Origin: Alphaproteobacteria bacterium
GTDB taxonomy: Bacteria > Pseudomonadota > Alphaproteobacteria > Micropepsales > Micropepsaceae
Length of the DNA: 64,000 nt
NCBI GenBank assembly: GCA_019245415.1
Contig: JAFARO010000004.1
Span: 248,001 to 312,000 of the forward strand
Direction: 5' to 3'
Positions 1 through 8,539 of this stretch are shown here, in pieces. Position numbers and translations under genes: made by a program. Positions within the stretch are counted from its first letter, which is position 1, and each line of letters starts with the position of its first letter. A model generated the notes under the pieces. That model was not told where the DNA came from. It did no database searches and saw only the letters and a list, made by a program, of their open reading frames with translations.

Positions 1-156
1 TTCGCGCTGCTGCTGTCTCGCGCGGCGGTGGTTTATGCCAATTCGCGTTACACCCAGGCGATCCTGGAGGAGGGCTTCGGCGTGCGCTGTCCGATCCTCT
101 TTGCCGCGCCGGGAGAACGTGAAGCGGCATTGGAACCGGCAAACGCGGCATGCTAG
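1..156 (+). CDS. C-terminal fragment of a possible glycosyltransferase
   Basis: The window opens inside this reading frame, which runs 51 codons to a TAG. The visible piece has a 'VVYANSRYTQAILEEGFG' stretch that resembles the middle of GT4-type glycosyltransferases, where a conserved Asn-Ser precedes a helix ending in Gly. In that family a whole C-terminal nucleotide-sugar-binding domain normally follows, yet here only about 25 residues follow before the stop. It lies 31 bases upstream of the ABC exporter permease and reads in the same direction, so it probably belongs to the same polysaccharide operon. It could be a truncated or frameshifted transferase, or a different short-tailed protein. 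Family assignment is an inference from a short motif. Confidence 0.4.
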   Translation, partial: FALLLSRAAVVYANSRYTQAILEEGFGVRCPILFAAPGEREAALEPANAAC

Positions 157-187
157 ACCAGCGGGTGCAAGCCGCAGGTACCGTTCC

Positions 188-955
188 GTGAGTGCATTGA
201 GAACCCAGCTGCGCGTCATCGCGACGCTCACCATCCGCGATCTGCAGAATCTGATGCGCGGGTACAATTACGGTTTTGCCTGGGCGTTGCTCGAGCCGGT
301 GATCTTCATCGGCCTGATGCGCATCGCGCGGTCCGCCTTCAAAGGTCTGACGCCGCCCGACATGCCCCCCAACACCTTCCTGATTTTGGGCATTGTCCCA
401 TTCTACATGTACAACTCCGCGCTCGGCTCGGCATACCAGGCGATCTCAGGCCCCGATACCCTTCTCCAGTTTCCGCGCGTCACGCCGATCGATATCGCGC
501 TCGGCTCGGCGCTTAGCGATTTCTGCATTTATTTCGCACTGTTCCTCGGCTTTGTCGGCTTCTTCTCGATCTACGAGAGGGCGTGGCCGCCGCAGAACGG
601 GCTCGAAGTGCTGCTGGTGTTTATCGCCCTTTGGATAATGGGAGTGGGACTGGGCATCGTGGTGGGCACGGCGGCGCGCGTGTTTCCGCCGATCAAGCAG
701 TTCATCTCATACTACAATCTGGCAAACCGCATGCTTGGCGGCATGCTGTTCGTCATCACCATGTTCCCGTCGTCGTTCTGGCCCTATTTCACCTGGAATC
801 CGATTCTGCACTGCATGGAGATGCTGCGCGACGGCTGGTTCGTCACCTACACCTCGCCGGTCGCCAGTCCGGCCTATGTGATCGAATGGATTCTCGGGTT
901 GTTCCTGTTGGGCCTTTCGCTCGAGCGATTCCAGCGCCGCGTGCCCTACCTATGA
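188..955 (+). CDS. KpsM-like ABC-2 permease, capsule polysaccharide export
   Basis: Membrane subunit of an ABC exporter for capsular or exopolysaccharide; in the family it pairs with a KpsT-type ATPase and moves lipid-linked polysaccharide across the inner membrane. From a GTG start the product is 255 residues, the normal length for KpsM/ABC-2 permeases. It shows the amphipathic N-terminal 'TIRDLQNLMRGYNYGFAWALLEP' region followed by about six hydrophobic segments and the C-terminal 'NPILHCMEMLRDGWF' loop typical of this family. An open frame continues upstream to base 35 but encodes an arginine-rich, non-family sequence, so the internal GTG is preferred. The stop overlaps the next start by four bases (ATGA), implying translational coupling with the KpsT-like gene. 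Confidence 0.85.
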   Translation: MSALRTQLRVIATLTIRDLQNLMRGYNYGFAWALLEPVIFIGLMRIARSAFKGLTPPDMPPNTFLILGIVPFYMYNSALGSAYQAISGPDTLLQFPRVTPIDIALGSALSDFCIYFALFLGFVGFFSIYERAWPPQNGLEVLLVFIALWIMGVGLGIVVGTAARVFPPIKQFISYYNLANRMLGGMLFVITMFPSSFWPYFTWNPILHCMEMLRDGWFVTYTSPVASPAYVIEWILGLFLLGLSLERFQRRVPYL

Positions 956-1674
956 GCATCGTTTTCGAAGACGTGACCAAAAAGGTTCGGCTTGGAGCGG
1001 TCAAGCTGACCTATACGGGGCTGAACCTCCACATCCCGGCCGACTCTCGCATGGCGTTGCTGGGACACAAGCAGGCGGGACTGGAAGCCATCGTCAATCT
1101 GATCTGCGCCGCGGATGCCCCCGACTACGGACGCGTCAAGCGAACCCACTCGATATCCTGGCCGATTCCGAGCGGCCAGTTCGTGGCCAAACATCTGCCG
1201 TTGGTGGCCAACGCCCGGTTCATCGCGCGACTCTATGAGGCCGACGAAGGGAAATTCCTGCTTCAGCTCGCCGAGCTCGGCAAGCTCCGCGAATGGTTCG
1301 ACGTCAAGGTCGAAGAGTGCCCCAACGAAGTGCGCGCGATGTTCTGTTTTCTCGCCGGAATCTGTCTGCCATTCGAACAATATCTCATCACCAAGGTGAA
1401 TGTCGGGCCGAGGAGCGAGCGCGACCGGATCGGCGAGATGCTGGAAGAATTGGGAACGCGCGCCGGCATCCTGCTCGTCGGCAGCGACGTCAGGACGGCG
1501 CAGCGGATTTGCAGCGAGGCCTATGTCTTCGACAAGGGCTGCGCCACCTTCTTCAACGATATGGAGGCCGCGGCCGAGGCCTTCAGCGAGATCGAGACCG
1601 ACGAGGCGGGTGACGACGACTTTATGGGCGGCGATGCGGAGCTGGAAAGTCTCGTAAACGTCGACTTCTTCTGA
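952..1674 (+). CDS. KpsT-like ABC ATPase lacking all catalytic motifs
   Basis: This 240-residue protein aligns by eye with KpsT along its whole length: the N-terminal beta strands, a 'HSISWPI' segment matching the family's 'ISWP', 'ANARFIARLYEAD', 'LAELGKL.EWFDV', and the final 'AYVFDKG'. The chemistry is gone, however. The Walker A region (residues 38-46, GHKQAGLEA) has Leu-Glu-Ala where Lys-Ser-Thr should be. The ABC signature (about 124-128) reads PNEVR instead of SSGMR, Walker B (143-150) has Thr-Lys in place of Asp-Glu, and the H-loop His is missing. The C-terminus is acidic. The frame is intact and coupled to the permease, so it is more likely a conserved pseudo-ATPase than a decayed gene; that is inference. 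Confidence 0.75.
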   Translation: MSIVFEDVTKKVRLGAVKLTYTGLNLHIPADSRMALLGHKQAGLEAIVNLICAADAPDYGRVKRTHSISWPIPSGQFVAKHLPLVANARFIARLYEADEGKFLLQLAELGKLREWFDVKVEECPNEVRAMFCFLAGICLPFEQYLITKVNVGPRSERDRIGEMLEELGTRAGILLVGSDVRTAQRICSEAYVFDKGCATFFNDMEAAAEAFSEIETDEAGDDDFMGGDAELESLVNVDFF

Positions 1675-1748
1675 GCGCGGATTGTAAACTGGGCCGCGCC
1701 GCCGCATAGTGCACCGGCGCGGCTTCTCTTGCCAGGCAGGTTTTGAGC

Positions 1749-2672
1749 ATGTCCAATCTCTACGAATCCACTGACGCGGCACGGGGCGCGACGCGGGGCG
1801 GACTGGGCGGGGTCTTGGATGCGGCGGGCGCAGTATGGGCAGCCCTCAAGGCGCTGCTTTCCGGGATCGCCGGGCGCATTTCGTTCTGGTCGGTGGTGGG
1901 TACCGTGGCGCTGCTCTGCTCGACCTACTATTTCGTCTTCGCGGAATCCCTCTACGACTCCCAGGCGACGCTGAGTATCCAGAACAGGGCGGCGACATCG
2001 GGCGGCGTCAGCTCGATCATCGGCTCCGCCCTTGGCACGAGCGGGTCTTCGTCGCAGTCGCAGCAGATTTACGATTACATCAATTCGATGGAGATGCTGC
2101 GGATTCTCGACAACAAATTTCATTTGCGCGCACTTTATGCCTCGTCGGATCGAAACCCGTTCTGGCGGCTGTACTGGCCGAATACCGATGAGAATTTCCT
2201 TTGGTTCTATCAGCAGATGATATCGTTGGATTCGCAGTCCGATGTCGGCATCCTGGTCATCGACGTCTACGATTATGACCGTCAGCGGGCGCACGACATT
2301 GCCGAGACGATCGCTCAGGAATCGGAGAGGTTCATCAACAACATCAACGCCACGATGCAGGTCCAGACCATGCGCTTTGCCCGCAGCGAACTCGACGCTG
2401 CGGTCCGCGCGGTGCAGTCGGCCAAGACGCCGCAGGAGCAGGCGGTGGCGGAAATGCGGTTGACCGCCGCGCAACAGGCGCTCGCTGCAGCCGAAGGCGC
2501 GGCCAATCAGCAGCAGACCTTCATCGTCCCGATTTCGCACGCCTCGCTTCCCACGGAGACGACGGAACCGCAGCGCCTCTTCAATATCGTGACGATCACC
2601 TTCCTTTCGGCGATCATCTATGCGGTCGGCTTCTTGATGTGGAGCAACGTCCGCGACCACCGCAAGGCCTGA
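1749..2672 (+). CDS. KpsE-like inner-membrane polysaccharide export protein
   Basis: 307-residue protein with the two-membrane-segment layout of the Wzz/KpsE polysaccharide co-polymerase family: one helix near residues 44-62 ('SVVGTVALLCSTYYFVF'), a large periplasmic region with a helical stretch rich in Ala, Gln and Glu (about residues 190-260), and a second helix near the C-terminus ('TITFLSAIIYAVGFLMW'). Phrases such as 'ESLYDSQATLSIQNR' and a Ser/Gly-rich segment match KpsE-type proteins, which link the ABC exporter to the outer-membrane channel. An in-frame TTG lies two codons upstream; the ATG is chosen. It is 74 bases after the degenerate ATPase and ends directly against the convergent wecB stop codon. 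No outer-membrane channel gene is visible in the window. Confidence 0.7.
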   Translation: MSNLYESTDAARGATRGGLGGVLDAAGAVWAALKALLSGIAGRISFWSVVGTVALLCSTYYFVFAESLYDSQATLSIQNRAATSGGVSSIIGSALGTSGSSSQSQQIYDYINSMEMLRILDNKFHLRALYASSDRNPFWRLYWPNTDENFLWFYQQMISLDSQSDVGILVIDVYDYDRQRAHDIAETIAQESERFINNINATMQVQTMRFARSELDAAVRAVQSAKTPQEQAVAEMRLTAAQQALAAAEGAANQQQTFIVPISHASLPTETTEPQRLFNIVTITFLSAIIYAVGFLMWSNVRDHRKA

Positions 2673-3728
2673 TTACGAAAGCGCTTTCTGCAGGAGCCCG
2701 ACAATCTCATCGGCGGCATGGCCATCGCCATATTCGCCGATCTCGCGGCGCGCTCTGAAGTCTTCGCCGCGCCAGAGCCGGTTCCAGCCGCATGCGATCG
2801 TTTCGGTCCACTCCGTTTCGTCGCGCAAGGTGATGCAGGGTACGCGATGGAAATAGGCTTCTTTCTGCAGCCCACCGGAGTCCGTCAGCACCAAAGCGGC
2901 GTGATGGACGAGCTTGGTCATGTCCAGAAAACCGAGCGGACCGCTGAGGATCATGCCAGGCTGCTGCGCATCGATCCCGAACCGCTGCAAGGCGTCCCTT
3001 GTGCGGGGATGCAGGGCAAGCACGACCGGTCTCTTCCGCGCAGCGTCCGTTATGTAATCCACCACGGCGGCGAGACTGGCCGGGTCGTCGGTGTTGGCCG
3101 CGCGATGGACGGTGGCAACCGCGTAGCCCCGTTCCGCCAGGCCCAGGCGCGCGATGACGTTGGATCGGCGTTCCGCGATGGGCATCGTCAGCAGCGTCGC
3201 GTCGTACATCAGATCGCCGCAGGGATGGACGCCTTCGGCGATGCCCTCGCTCCCCAGATTGGCGATCGCCTGCGCGGTGGGACACAGCAGCATGGTGCTG
3301 AGATGGTCGGTAACGATCCGATTGATCTCTTCGGGCATGGCGCGGTTGAAGGAGCGCAGACCCGCCTCCACATGCACCAGCGGAATCTGCAGCTTGGCCG
3401 CGGCCAGCGCGCCGGCCAGCGTCGAGTTGGTGTCACCGAAGACGATCACCGCGTGCGGGCGCTCCTCAAGGAGTGCGACCTCGACGGCACTCAGCATTTC
3501 TGCCGTCATCGCGCCATGCGCGCGCGCCCGGACGCTGAATTGGTGCCGGGGCGGCTCCATCTCGAGTTCGGAGAAGAACACGGCCGACATGGCGTCGTCG
3601 AAATGCTGCCCGGTATGCACCATCACTTCCTCGAAGGCGCCGCAGCGCTTGAGCGCGCGCGACAGTGGGAAAGCCTTGATGAACTGCGGCCGCGCGCCGA
3701 CAACGGTGACGATCTTGATGGGGGCCAT
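2673..3728 (-). CDS. wecB: UDP-N-acetylglucosamine 2-epimerase (non-hydrolysing)
   Basis: Converts UDP-GlcNAc to UDP-ManNAc in the cytoplasm, a precursor step for many surface polysaccharides. The 351-residue product begins with the family's 'VGARPQFIKAFPLSRAL', continues with 'VHTGQHFDDAMSAVFF', 'VFGDTNSTLAGALAA', 'VHVEAGLRSFNRAMPEEINR', and carries the C-terminal UDP-binding 'TDSGGLQKEAYF' segment. Length is close to the usual 370. It lies on the opposite strand to the export genes, ends exactly where the KpsE-like gene ends (zero gap), and is followed upstream on its strand by pgl and gnd. A ManNAc-type sugar in the polymer would fit the WecG/TagA-family transferase at 15.9 kb. Confidence 0.93.
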   Translation of the reverse strand: MAPIKIVTVVGARPQFIKAFPLSRALKRCGAFEEVMVHTGQHFDDAMSAVFFSELEMEPPRHQFSVRARAHGAMTAEMLSAVEVALLEERPHAVIVFGDTNSTLAGALAAAKLQIPLVHVEAGLRSFNRAMPEEINRIVTDHLSTMLLCPTAQAIANLGSEGIAEGVHPCGDLMYDATLLTMPIAERRSNVIARLGLAERGYAVATVHRAANTDDPASLAAVVDYITDAARKRPVVLALHPRTRDALQRFGIDAQQPGMILSGPLGFLDMTKLVHHAALVLTDSGGLQKEAYFHRVPCITLRDETEWTETIACGWNRLWRGEDFRARREIGEYGDGHAADEIVGLLQKALS

Positions 3729-3742
3729 GACGCCTCACCTTG

Positions 3743-4411
3743 TCATGGCGCAGCCGGGCTGTCGACGAAGAAGCGCAGTTCGCCTTGCGGCCGGATGCGC
3801 GTCGCCGGCAGGCTTTCGTCGCCTGCGAGAAGGCGCTGAAGCACCGCGCGCTTTTCCGCGCCGCTTACCAGGAACACGGCATGCGCGCTCGCATTCAGCG
3901 CCGGCAATGTCAGGGTGATCCGCTGCTGGCCCAAGCCTTCGACCGCGGCGCACCAGCGCCTCGTCTCCTCCAGTGCCGCGCTGCCCGGGAACAGGGACGC
4001 GGTATGGCCGTCAGGACCAAGGCCCAGGAAAGTGACGTCGAAACGCGCGAACTCGCCAAAGAAGCGTTTCAGTGCTTGCTCGTAGCGCTGCGCGGCCTCG
4101 ATTGCGGTGAGGCCCATGGTTGGAACCGGATGGACCAGACGCGGTGGTGCACGCCATAGCATCGCCTCCTGCGCCATGCCGAAATTGCTGAGGGGATCGT
4201 TCGGGGGCACGAAGCGTTCGTCGCCCCAGAACCAGTGGATGCGTTCCCACGGCAGGTCCATCGCCGCGAGGTGGCGATAGGTCGCCTTGGGCGTCGAGCC
4301 GCCCGACAATGCCACTGCGAGTGGTCCCGGCCTCGCTGTCACAAGTCCGGCGAACCAGCGTGCGGCACGTTGCGCCAGCGCCTCGGCGTCGGGAAGAACT
4401 TCGATAATCAC
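3743..4411 (-). CDS. pgl: 6-phosphogluconolactonase
   Basis: Hydrolyses 6-phosphogluconolactone in the oxidative pentose phosphate pathway. The 222-residue sequence has the NagB/Pgl family signatures '[19 protein letters not shown]', '[26 protein letters not shown]', and '[17 protein letters not shown]'. It starts with GTG overlapping the stop codon of gnd (GTGA), which argues for translational coupling in a gnd-pgl operon. An open frame extends further upstream but only as a shadow of gnd. No zwf gene follows in the window, although zwf-pgl is a common bacterial arrangement. Confidence 0.92.
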   Translation of the reverse strand: MIIEVLPDAEALAQRAARWFAGLVTARPGPLAVALSGGSTPKATYRHLAAMDLPWERIHWFWGDERFVPPNDPLSNFGMAQEAMLWRAPPRLVHPVPTMGLTAIEAAQRYEQALKRFFGEFARFDVTFLGLGPDGHTASLFPGSAALEETRRWCAAVEGLGQQRITLTLPALNASAHAVFLVSGAEKRAVLQRLLAGDESLPATRIRPQGELRFFVDSPAAP

Positions 4412-5388
4412 TGCCGGGACTTGGGTTCCACATGCCCCCCGAAGCCGTGGCGCATGGCAGAGAGCAGCTTGTCCGCGAAGCTCTCCTTGAGGCGTGAACG
4501 GAAGCGGGCATAGAGCGATGCGGTAAGAACTTCCGCCGGCACCGCGGCTTCGAGCGCGGCCATCACCGTCCAGCGGCCCTCGCCCGAATCGGCGACGATG
4601 CCCGAATAGTCCTTGAGCTCCGGATCCTGGGCGAGCGCGGCGGCGGTGAGATCGAGCAGCCACGACTGGATGACGCTGCCTCGCCGCCACACTTCCGCGA
4701 TATCGCCGAGATCGAGATCGAAGCGTTGCGCCCGCGGCAGCTCCTCGCTGTTTGCGTGGCGCAGGATGGCGAATCCTTCGGCATAGGCCTGCATCAGGCC
4801 GTACTCGATACCGTTGTGGATCATTTTGACGAAATGGCCCGCGCCGTTCGGTCCGCAGTAGATGTAGCCCTGCGCCGCGGTCTCGTCCCGCGGCCGGCCC
4901 GGCGTGAGCGGCGCGGCGGCCACGCCCGGTGCCAGCGCGCGAAAGATCGGATCGAGGCGGTTTGCAGCGTCCTTGTCGCCGCCGATCATCATGCAATAGC
5001 CGCGCTCGAGTCCCCAGACGCCGCCACTGGTGCCGACATCGAGATAAGCGATGCCGCGTTGCCCGAGCATTTGCGCGCGCCGGATGTCGTCCTTGTAGAA
5101 GCTGTTTCCCCCGTCGATGACTGCATCGCCTGGCTCGAGCAGGGCGGCGATGTCCGCAAGCGTGCTCTCGGTGATCTCGCCCGCCGGCAGCATGAGCCAG
5201 ATCGCGCGCGGCTTCTCCAGCTTGGCCACCAGCGACGCAAGAGTCGTGCTCGGCTCGGCGCCTTCCTGGGCGAGCTCGGCGACGGCTTCGGGGCGCGTGT
5301 CATAGACGACGCAGGCATGCCCACAACGCAGGAGCCGGCGCACGATATTCGCCCCCATCCGCCCCAGTCCGATCATGCCGAGCTGCAT
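4408..5388 (-). CDS. gnd: 6-phosphogluconate dehydrogenase, decarboxylating (short GntZ type)
   Basis: Oxidative decarboxylation of 6-phosphogluconate to ribulose 5-phosphate. The 326-residue product is the short, often NAD-preferring form of the family rather than the 470-residue Gnd. Visible motifs are the Rossmann '[16 protein letters not shown]', '[16 protein letters not shown]', '[23 protein letters not shown]', and the catalytic '[24 protein letters not shown]'. The ATG at 5388 is preceded by a good ribosome-binding site (AGGAG at seven bases); upstream in-frame codons lack similarity. It is coupled to pgl and divergent from the sulfatase gene across about 100 bases, which must contain promoters for both directions. 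Confidence 0.93.
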   Translation of the reverse strand: MQLGMIGLGRMGANIVRRLLRCGHACVVYDTRPEAVAELAQEGAEPSTTLASLVAKLEKPRAIWLMLPAGEITESTLADIAALLEPGDAVIDGGNSFYKDDIRRAQMLGQRGIAYLDVGTSGGVWGLERGYCMMIGGDKDAANRLDPIFRALAPGVAAAPLTPGRPRDETAAQGYIYCGPNGAGHFVKMIHNGIEYGLMQAYAEGFAILRHANSEELPRAQRFDLDLGDIAEVWRRGSVIQSWLLDLTAAALAQDPELKDYSGIVADSGEGRWTVMAALEAAVPAEVLTASLYARFRSRLKESFADKLLSAMRHGFGGHVEPKSRQ

Positions 5389-5492
5389 CGTGCACTCCTG
5401 ATCCCTCGACGATACCGGTGGTGGAACGCCCGATCCAGCCTTCCGTGCCGGACTGCTTGTGACGGCTGCGCCGATGTGCATTCTGCACTGGG

Positions 5493-7013
5493 ATGACCAG
5501 GCCGCTCAACATTCTCTTCATCACGGCGGATCAGTGGCGCGGCGAGTGCCTGTCGGCGCTCGGCCATCCGATGGTGCGCTCGCCAAACCTCGATTCGCTG
5601 GCGCGCCAGGGCGTGCTGTTCCGCAACCACTTCGCCAACGCCGCGCCGTGCGGGCCCTCCCGCGCCTCGCTGCACACCGGCCTGTATTTGCAGAACCATC
5701 GCTCCGCCATCAACGGCACGCCGCTGGATGCACGCCACACCAACTGGGCGCTGGAGATGCGCCGCGCCGGCTACGACCCCGTCCTTTTCGGCTACACCGA
5801 CACCAGCGTCGATCCGCGCGGCGTGGACGCGGACGATCCATGGCTGCGCACCTATGAAGGGCCGCTGCCGGGCATTCGCGTTGCAGTGATGATGGGCGAG
5901 ACGCCGGTAGCCTGGACCGACTGGCTGCGTTCCAAGGGTTACGCGGTGCCCTCCGACATCCGCTACGCCTATTCCGTCCGCGCACCGGGACCGGATTTCG
6001 AAGACGGCGCAGAGGTGCCCAAGCCGCTCGCCCTGCCCAGCGAGATGGACGACACGAATTTCCTCGTCGATCGCTGCATCGAACACATTCGCGCCGCCCA
6101 GAACCCGTTCGCGGTCCATCTCTCCATCCTACGGCCCCATCCGCCGTTCATCGCGCCGCAGCCCTACAATGCGATGTACGATCCCCTCGCGGTGCCCGGC
6201 TTTCTTCGCCGGGCAACGGCAGAAGAGGAGGCGCGGCAGCATCCCTGGCTGGCGCACCAGCTTTCCCGCCGGCTGTTCCGGGCGCCGCAGAACGAACGCA
6301 AACTCCGACGCCTGAAAGCGGTCTATTACGGACTGATGAGCGCCACCGATGCGGCATTGGGAAGGCTCTTCGCGGCGCTTAAAGAACGCGGCCTGTGGAA
6401 TTCGACCCTGATTGTCTTCACCTCCGATCACGGAGAGCAGATGGGCGATCATTGGCTGCTCGGCAAATGCGGCTATTTCGACGCCTCCTATCGCATCCCG
6501 CTGATCGTGCGCGATCCAAGGCATCCCGAAATGCACGGCCGTACCGTCGACGCCTTCAGCGAAAACGTCGACATCATGCCGACGATGCTGGAGGCGCTGG
6601 GCCTCGATGTGCCCGTGCAGTGCGACGGCCGCGGATTGGCGCCGTTCCTCGAAGGCAAAGGTAAGCCCGTCAATTGGCGCGACGAAGCGCATTGGGAATA
6701 CGACTTCCGCGATCCGGGCGACGATGCGGCCGAAAGGCGCCTCGATCTCACCCTGCATCAATGCACGCTGAACGTCGTCCGCGGCCCGCGCTACAAATAC
6801 GTACACTTCACCAAGCTGCCGCCGCTGTTCTTCGATCTCGCGGTCGATCCGGGCGAGTTCACCGATCGCACGCAAGACAAGGCCTATCTTCCGCTGGTGC
6901 TCGAACACGCGCAGAAGCTGCTTTCCTGGCGCATGAATCACGATGAGCAGACCTTGACCCATATCGCGCTGACCGCCGAAGGACCGGTGGCGCGCACCGC
7001 GCCGCGAAGCTGA
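5493..7013 (+). CDS. Sulfatase / phosphonate monoester hydrolase family enzyme
   Basis: Alkaline-phosphatase-superfamily hydrolase of 506 residues. Metal ligands are visible at the N-terminus ('ITADQW') and in '[14 protein letters not shown]'. Cys53 sits in C-G-P-S-R, the consensus that formylglycine-generating enzyme converts to formylglycine. Several stretches match what is known of rhizobial and Burkholderia phosphonate monoester hydrolases (PehA type) rather than ordinary arylsulfatases: '[19 protein letters not shown]', 'HWEYDFRD', '[16 protein letters not shown]' and '[14 protein letters not shown]'. There is no signal peptide, so it should be cytoplasmic. It is followed after two bases by a membrane protein gene, so it sits in an operon with putative polysaccharide glycosyltransferases. 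Substrate is unknown: a sulfate, phosphate diester or phosphonate monoester are all possible. Confidence 0.85.
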   Translation: MTRPLNILFITADQWRGECLSALGHPMVRSPNLDSLARQGVLFRNHFANAAPCGPSRASLHTGLYLQNHRSAINGTPLDARHTNWALEMRRAGYDPVLFGYTDTSVDPRGVDADDPWLRTYEGPLPGIRVAVMMGETPVAWTDWLRSKGYAVPSDIRYAYSVRAPGPDFEDGAEVPKPLALPSEMDDTNFLVDRCIEHIRAAQNPFAVHLSILRPHPPFIAPQPYNAMYDPLAVPGFLRRATAEEEARQHPWLAHQLSRRLFRAPQNERKLRRLKAVYYGLMSATDAALGRLFAALKERGLWNSTLIVFTSDHGEQMGDHWLLGKCGYFDASYRIPLIVRDPRHPEMHGRTVDAFSENVDIMPTMLEALGLDVPVQCDGRGLAPFLEGKGKPVNWRDEAHWEYDFRDPGDDAAERRLDLTLHQCTLNVVRGPRYKYVHFTKLPPLFFDLAVDPGEFTDRTQDKAYLPLVLEHAQKLLSWRMNHDEQTLTHIALTAEGPVARTAPRS

Positions 7014-7015
7014 CC

Positions 7016-8539
7016 ATGCGAGGGTGGGGGATCGCTCTTCTTGCCGCCTTGATCGTTCTGCCCTTGTGGCTGGTGCGGCAGCCGGCGATGCCGGACTATC
7101 CCGCTCACCTGGCGACCTATCATCTCATCGCAGGCGGCGCTTCAGCCTTTTACCGGGTGGCATGGGCGTTCCTTCCCAATCTCGCGGGTGAAGTTCTGGT
7201 GCCCGTGCTCGCGAAGCTTTTCGGCCTCGAGCCGGCGGCGCGGCTTTTCATGACCGCGGCGCTGGCGCTTTGGGTTATCGGCCCGGCGCTCATTCAGCAC
7301 GCTCTCACCGGAAGGGTCGGATTGGGCGCGGTACTTGCAGCCTTCTTTGCCTATAACGCCGATTTCCTCTGGGGCTTCCTCAATTATCAGTTTGCGATGG
7401 GAGCGGCGTTTGTCGTCTTCGCCGCCTGGGTGGCGACGGACGGCCGCCGCACGGCACTCCATCTGATCGGTTTTGCCGCGGCGCTGCTGGCGATCTATTT
7501 CTGCCACCTGTTTGCGCTTGCGGCGCTCGGCCTTCTGATGGCGGCCTATGAGGCAGATCGCCTTCGTCAACTCACCTCGCGACGCGAACGGGGACTGCGC
7601 CTCGCGGCATTCGCAAGCATCTTCGCACCCGCCGCGTTGTCCTTTCTCCTCTTGAAGCCGCCGGGACAGCCGGGCAACGGACTCGCCTTCAATCTCGCCG
7701 ATACGGCGCTCGACAAGCTCGGTGCCGCGGTGGAGCAGAGTTTCGACAATCCCTCCTATGTGCTGGTGGCGTTGCTCGCCGTGCTTCTCCTCGCGGGTTT
7801 GCGGTACCGCTTTGCGGCGATCGACCGGCGCATGCGCTTGCCGCTGGCCCTGCTGACGCTCGCAGTCCTGTTCATGCCGGAATGGGCGATGGGCGGATGG
7901 GGCGTGCATCTGCGATTGCCGGCGGTGCTGGGCGCGCTCATCTTTGCCTCGTGCGAGTTCCGGCTGGAGGCGCGCGCGCTTCAGGCGCTCGCCGCAGCCG
8001 CCATTGCTGTCCTCGCCTACAACATCGTCGCGCTGACGCAGGATTGGATCGTGCGCGATCGCCAGTTCAGCGAGTTCCGCACCGCCATCGCGGCGCATGT
8101 GCCGCAAGGCACGCCGCTGATGACCGTGCTCGACGGCGACGCCATCGGTTTTCGTTCCGACCAGCCCTATTGGCACATGGCGGAATTCGCGGTTGTCGAC
8201 CGCGGTGGCTTCACGCCGCTGCTCTTCGCCACCCCCGATCAGCATGTCATCCGTGTCCGCCCGCCGTGGTCATCGTTCGCGGCGGCATCGGCCGAGCAGG
8301 GTTCGCCACCGGACATCGACGAGCTCGACGATCTCGCCCATCGCCGCGCCGACGAGGACGAGGACATCCAGAAGGTCTTTCCCTATCTGATGGGCTTTCA
8401 ATGCGTGTACCGCGTTGCCGTGGTCGTCCACCTGAACGGCCCGCGCGCAACCGTGCCAGCGATGTTAAGGCTGCGTTGGCGGGGAAGTTTCTTCACGCTC
8501 TACGACATCGTGCCGGACGCGTCGTGCAAAAAGCGCTGA
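7016..8539 (+). CDS. Multi-pass membrane protein, possibly GT-C glycosyltransferase
   Basis: 507 residues with around nine to ten hydrophobic segments over the first 340 residues, then a soluble C-terminal third. The first loop after the N-terminal helix contains 'MPDYPAHLATYH', an acidic-residue loop in the position where GT-C glycosyltransferases keep their catalytic Asp; this is suggestive only. The C-terminal region has 'DVQ..DLAHRRADEDEDIQKVFPYL'-like acidic stretches and no recognisable domain. It begins two bases after the sulfatase stop and overlaps the next membrane protein, so the three are almost certainly cotranscribed. A role in adding or polymerising sugars on a lipid carrier is inferred from context and topology. 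Confidence 0.55.
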   Translation: MRGWGIALLAALIVLPLWLVRQPAMPDYPAHLATYHLIAGGASAFYRVAWAFLPNLAGEVLVPVLAKLFGLEPAARLFMTAALALWVIGPALIQHALTGRVGLGAVLAAFFAYNADFLWGFLNYQFAMGAAFVVFAAWVATDGRRTALHLIGFAAALLAIYFCHLFALAALGLLMAAYEADRLRQLTSRRERGLRLAAFASIFAPAALSFLLLKPPGQPGNGLAFNLADTALDKLGAAVEQSFDNPSYVLVALLAVLLLAGLRYRFAAIDRRMRLPLALLTLAVLFMPEWAMGGWGVHLRLPAVLGALIFASCEFRLEARALQALAAAAIAVLAYNIVALTQDWIVRDRQFSEFRTAIAAHVPQGTPLMTVLDGDAIGFRSDQPYWHMAEFAVVDRGGFTPLLFATPDQHVIRVRPPWSSFAAASAEQGSPPDIDELDDLAHRRADEDEDIQKVFPYLMGFQCVYRVAVVVHLNGPRATVPAMLRLRWRGSFFTLYDIVPDASCKKR

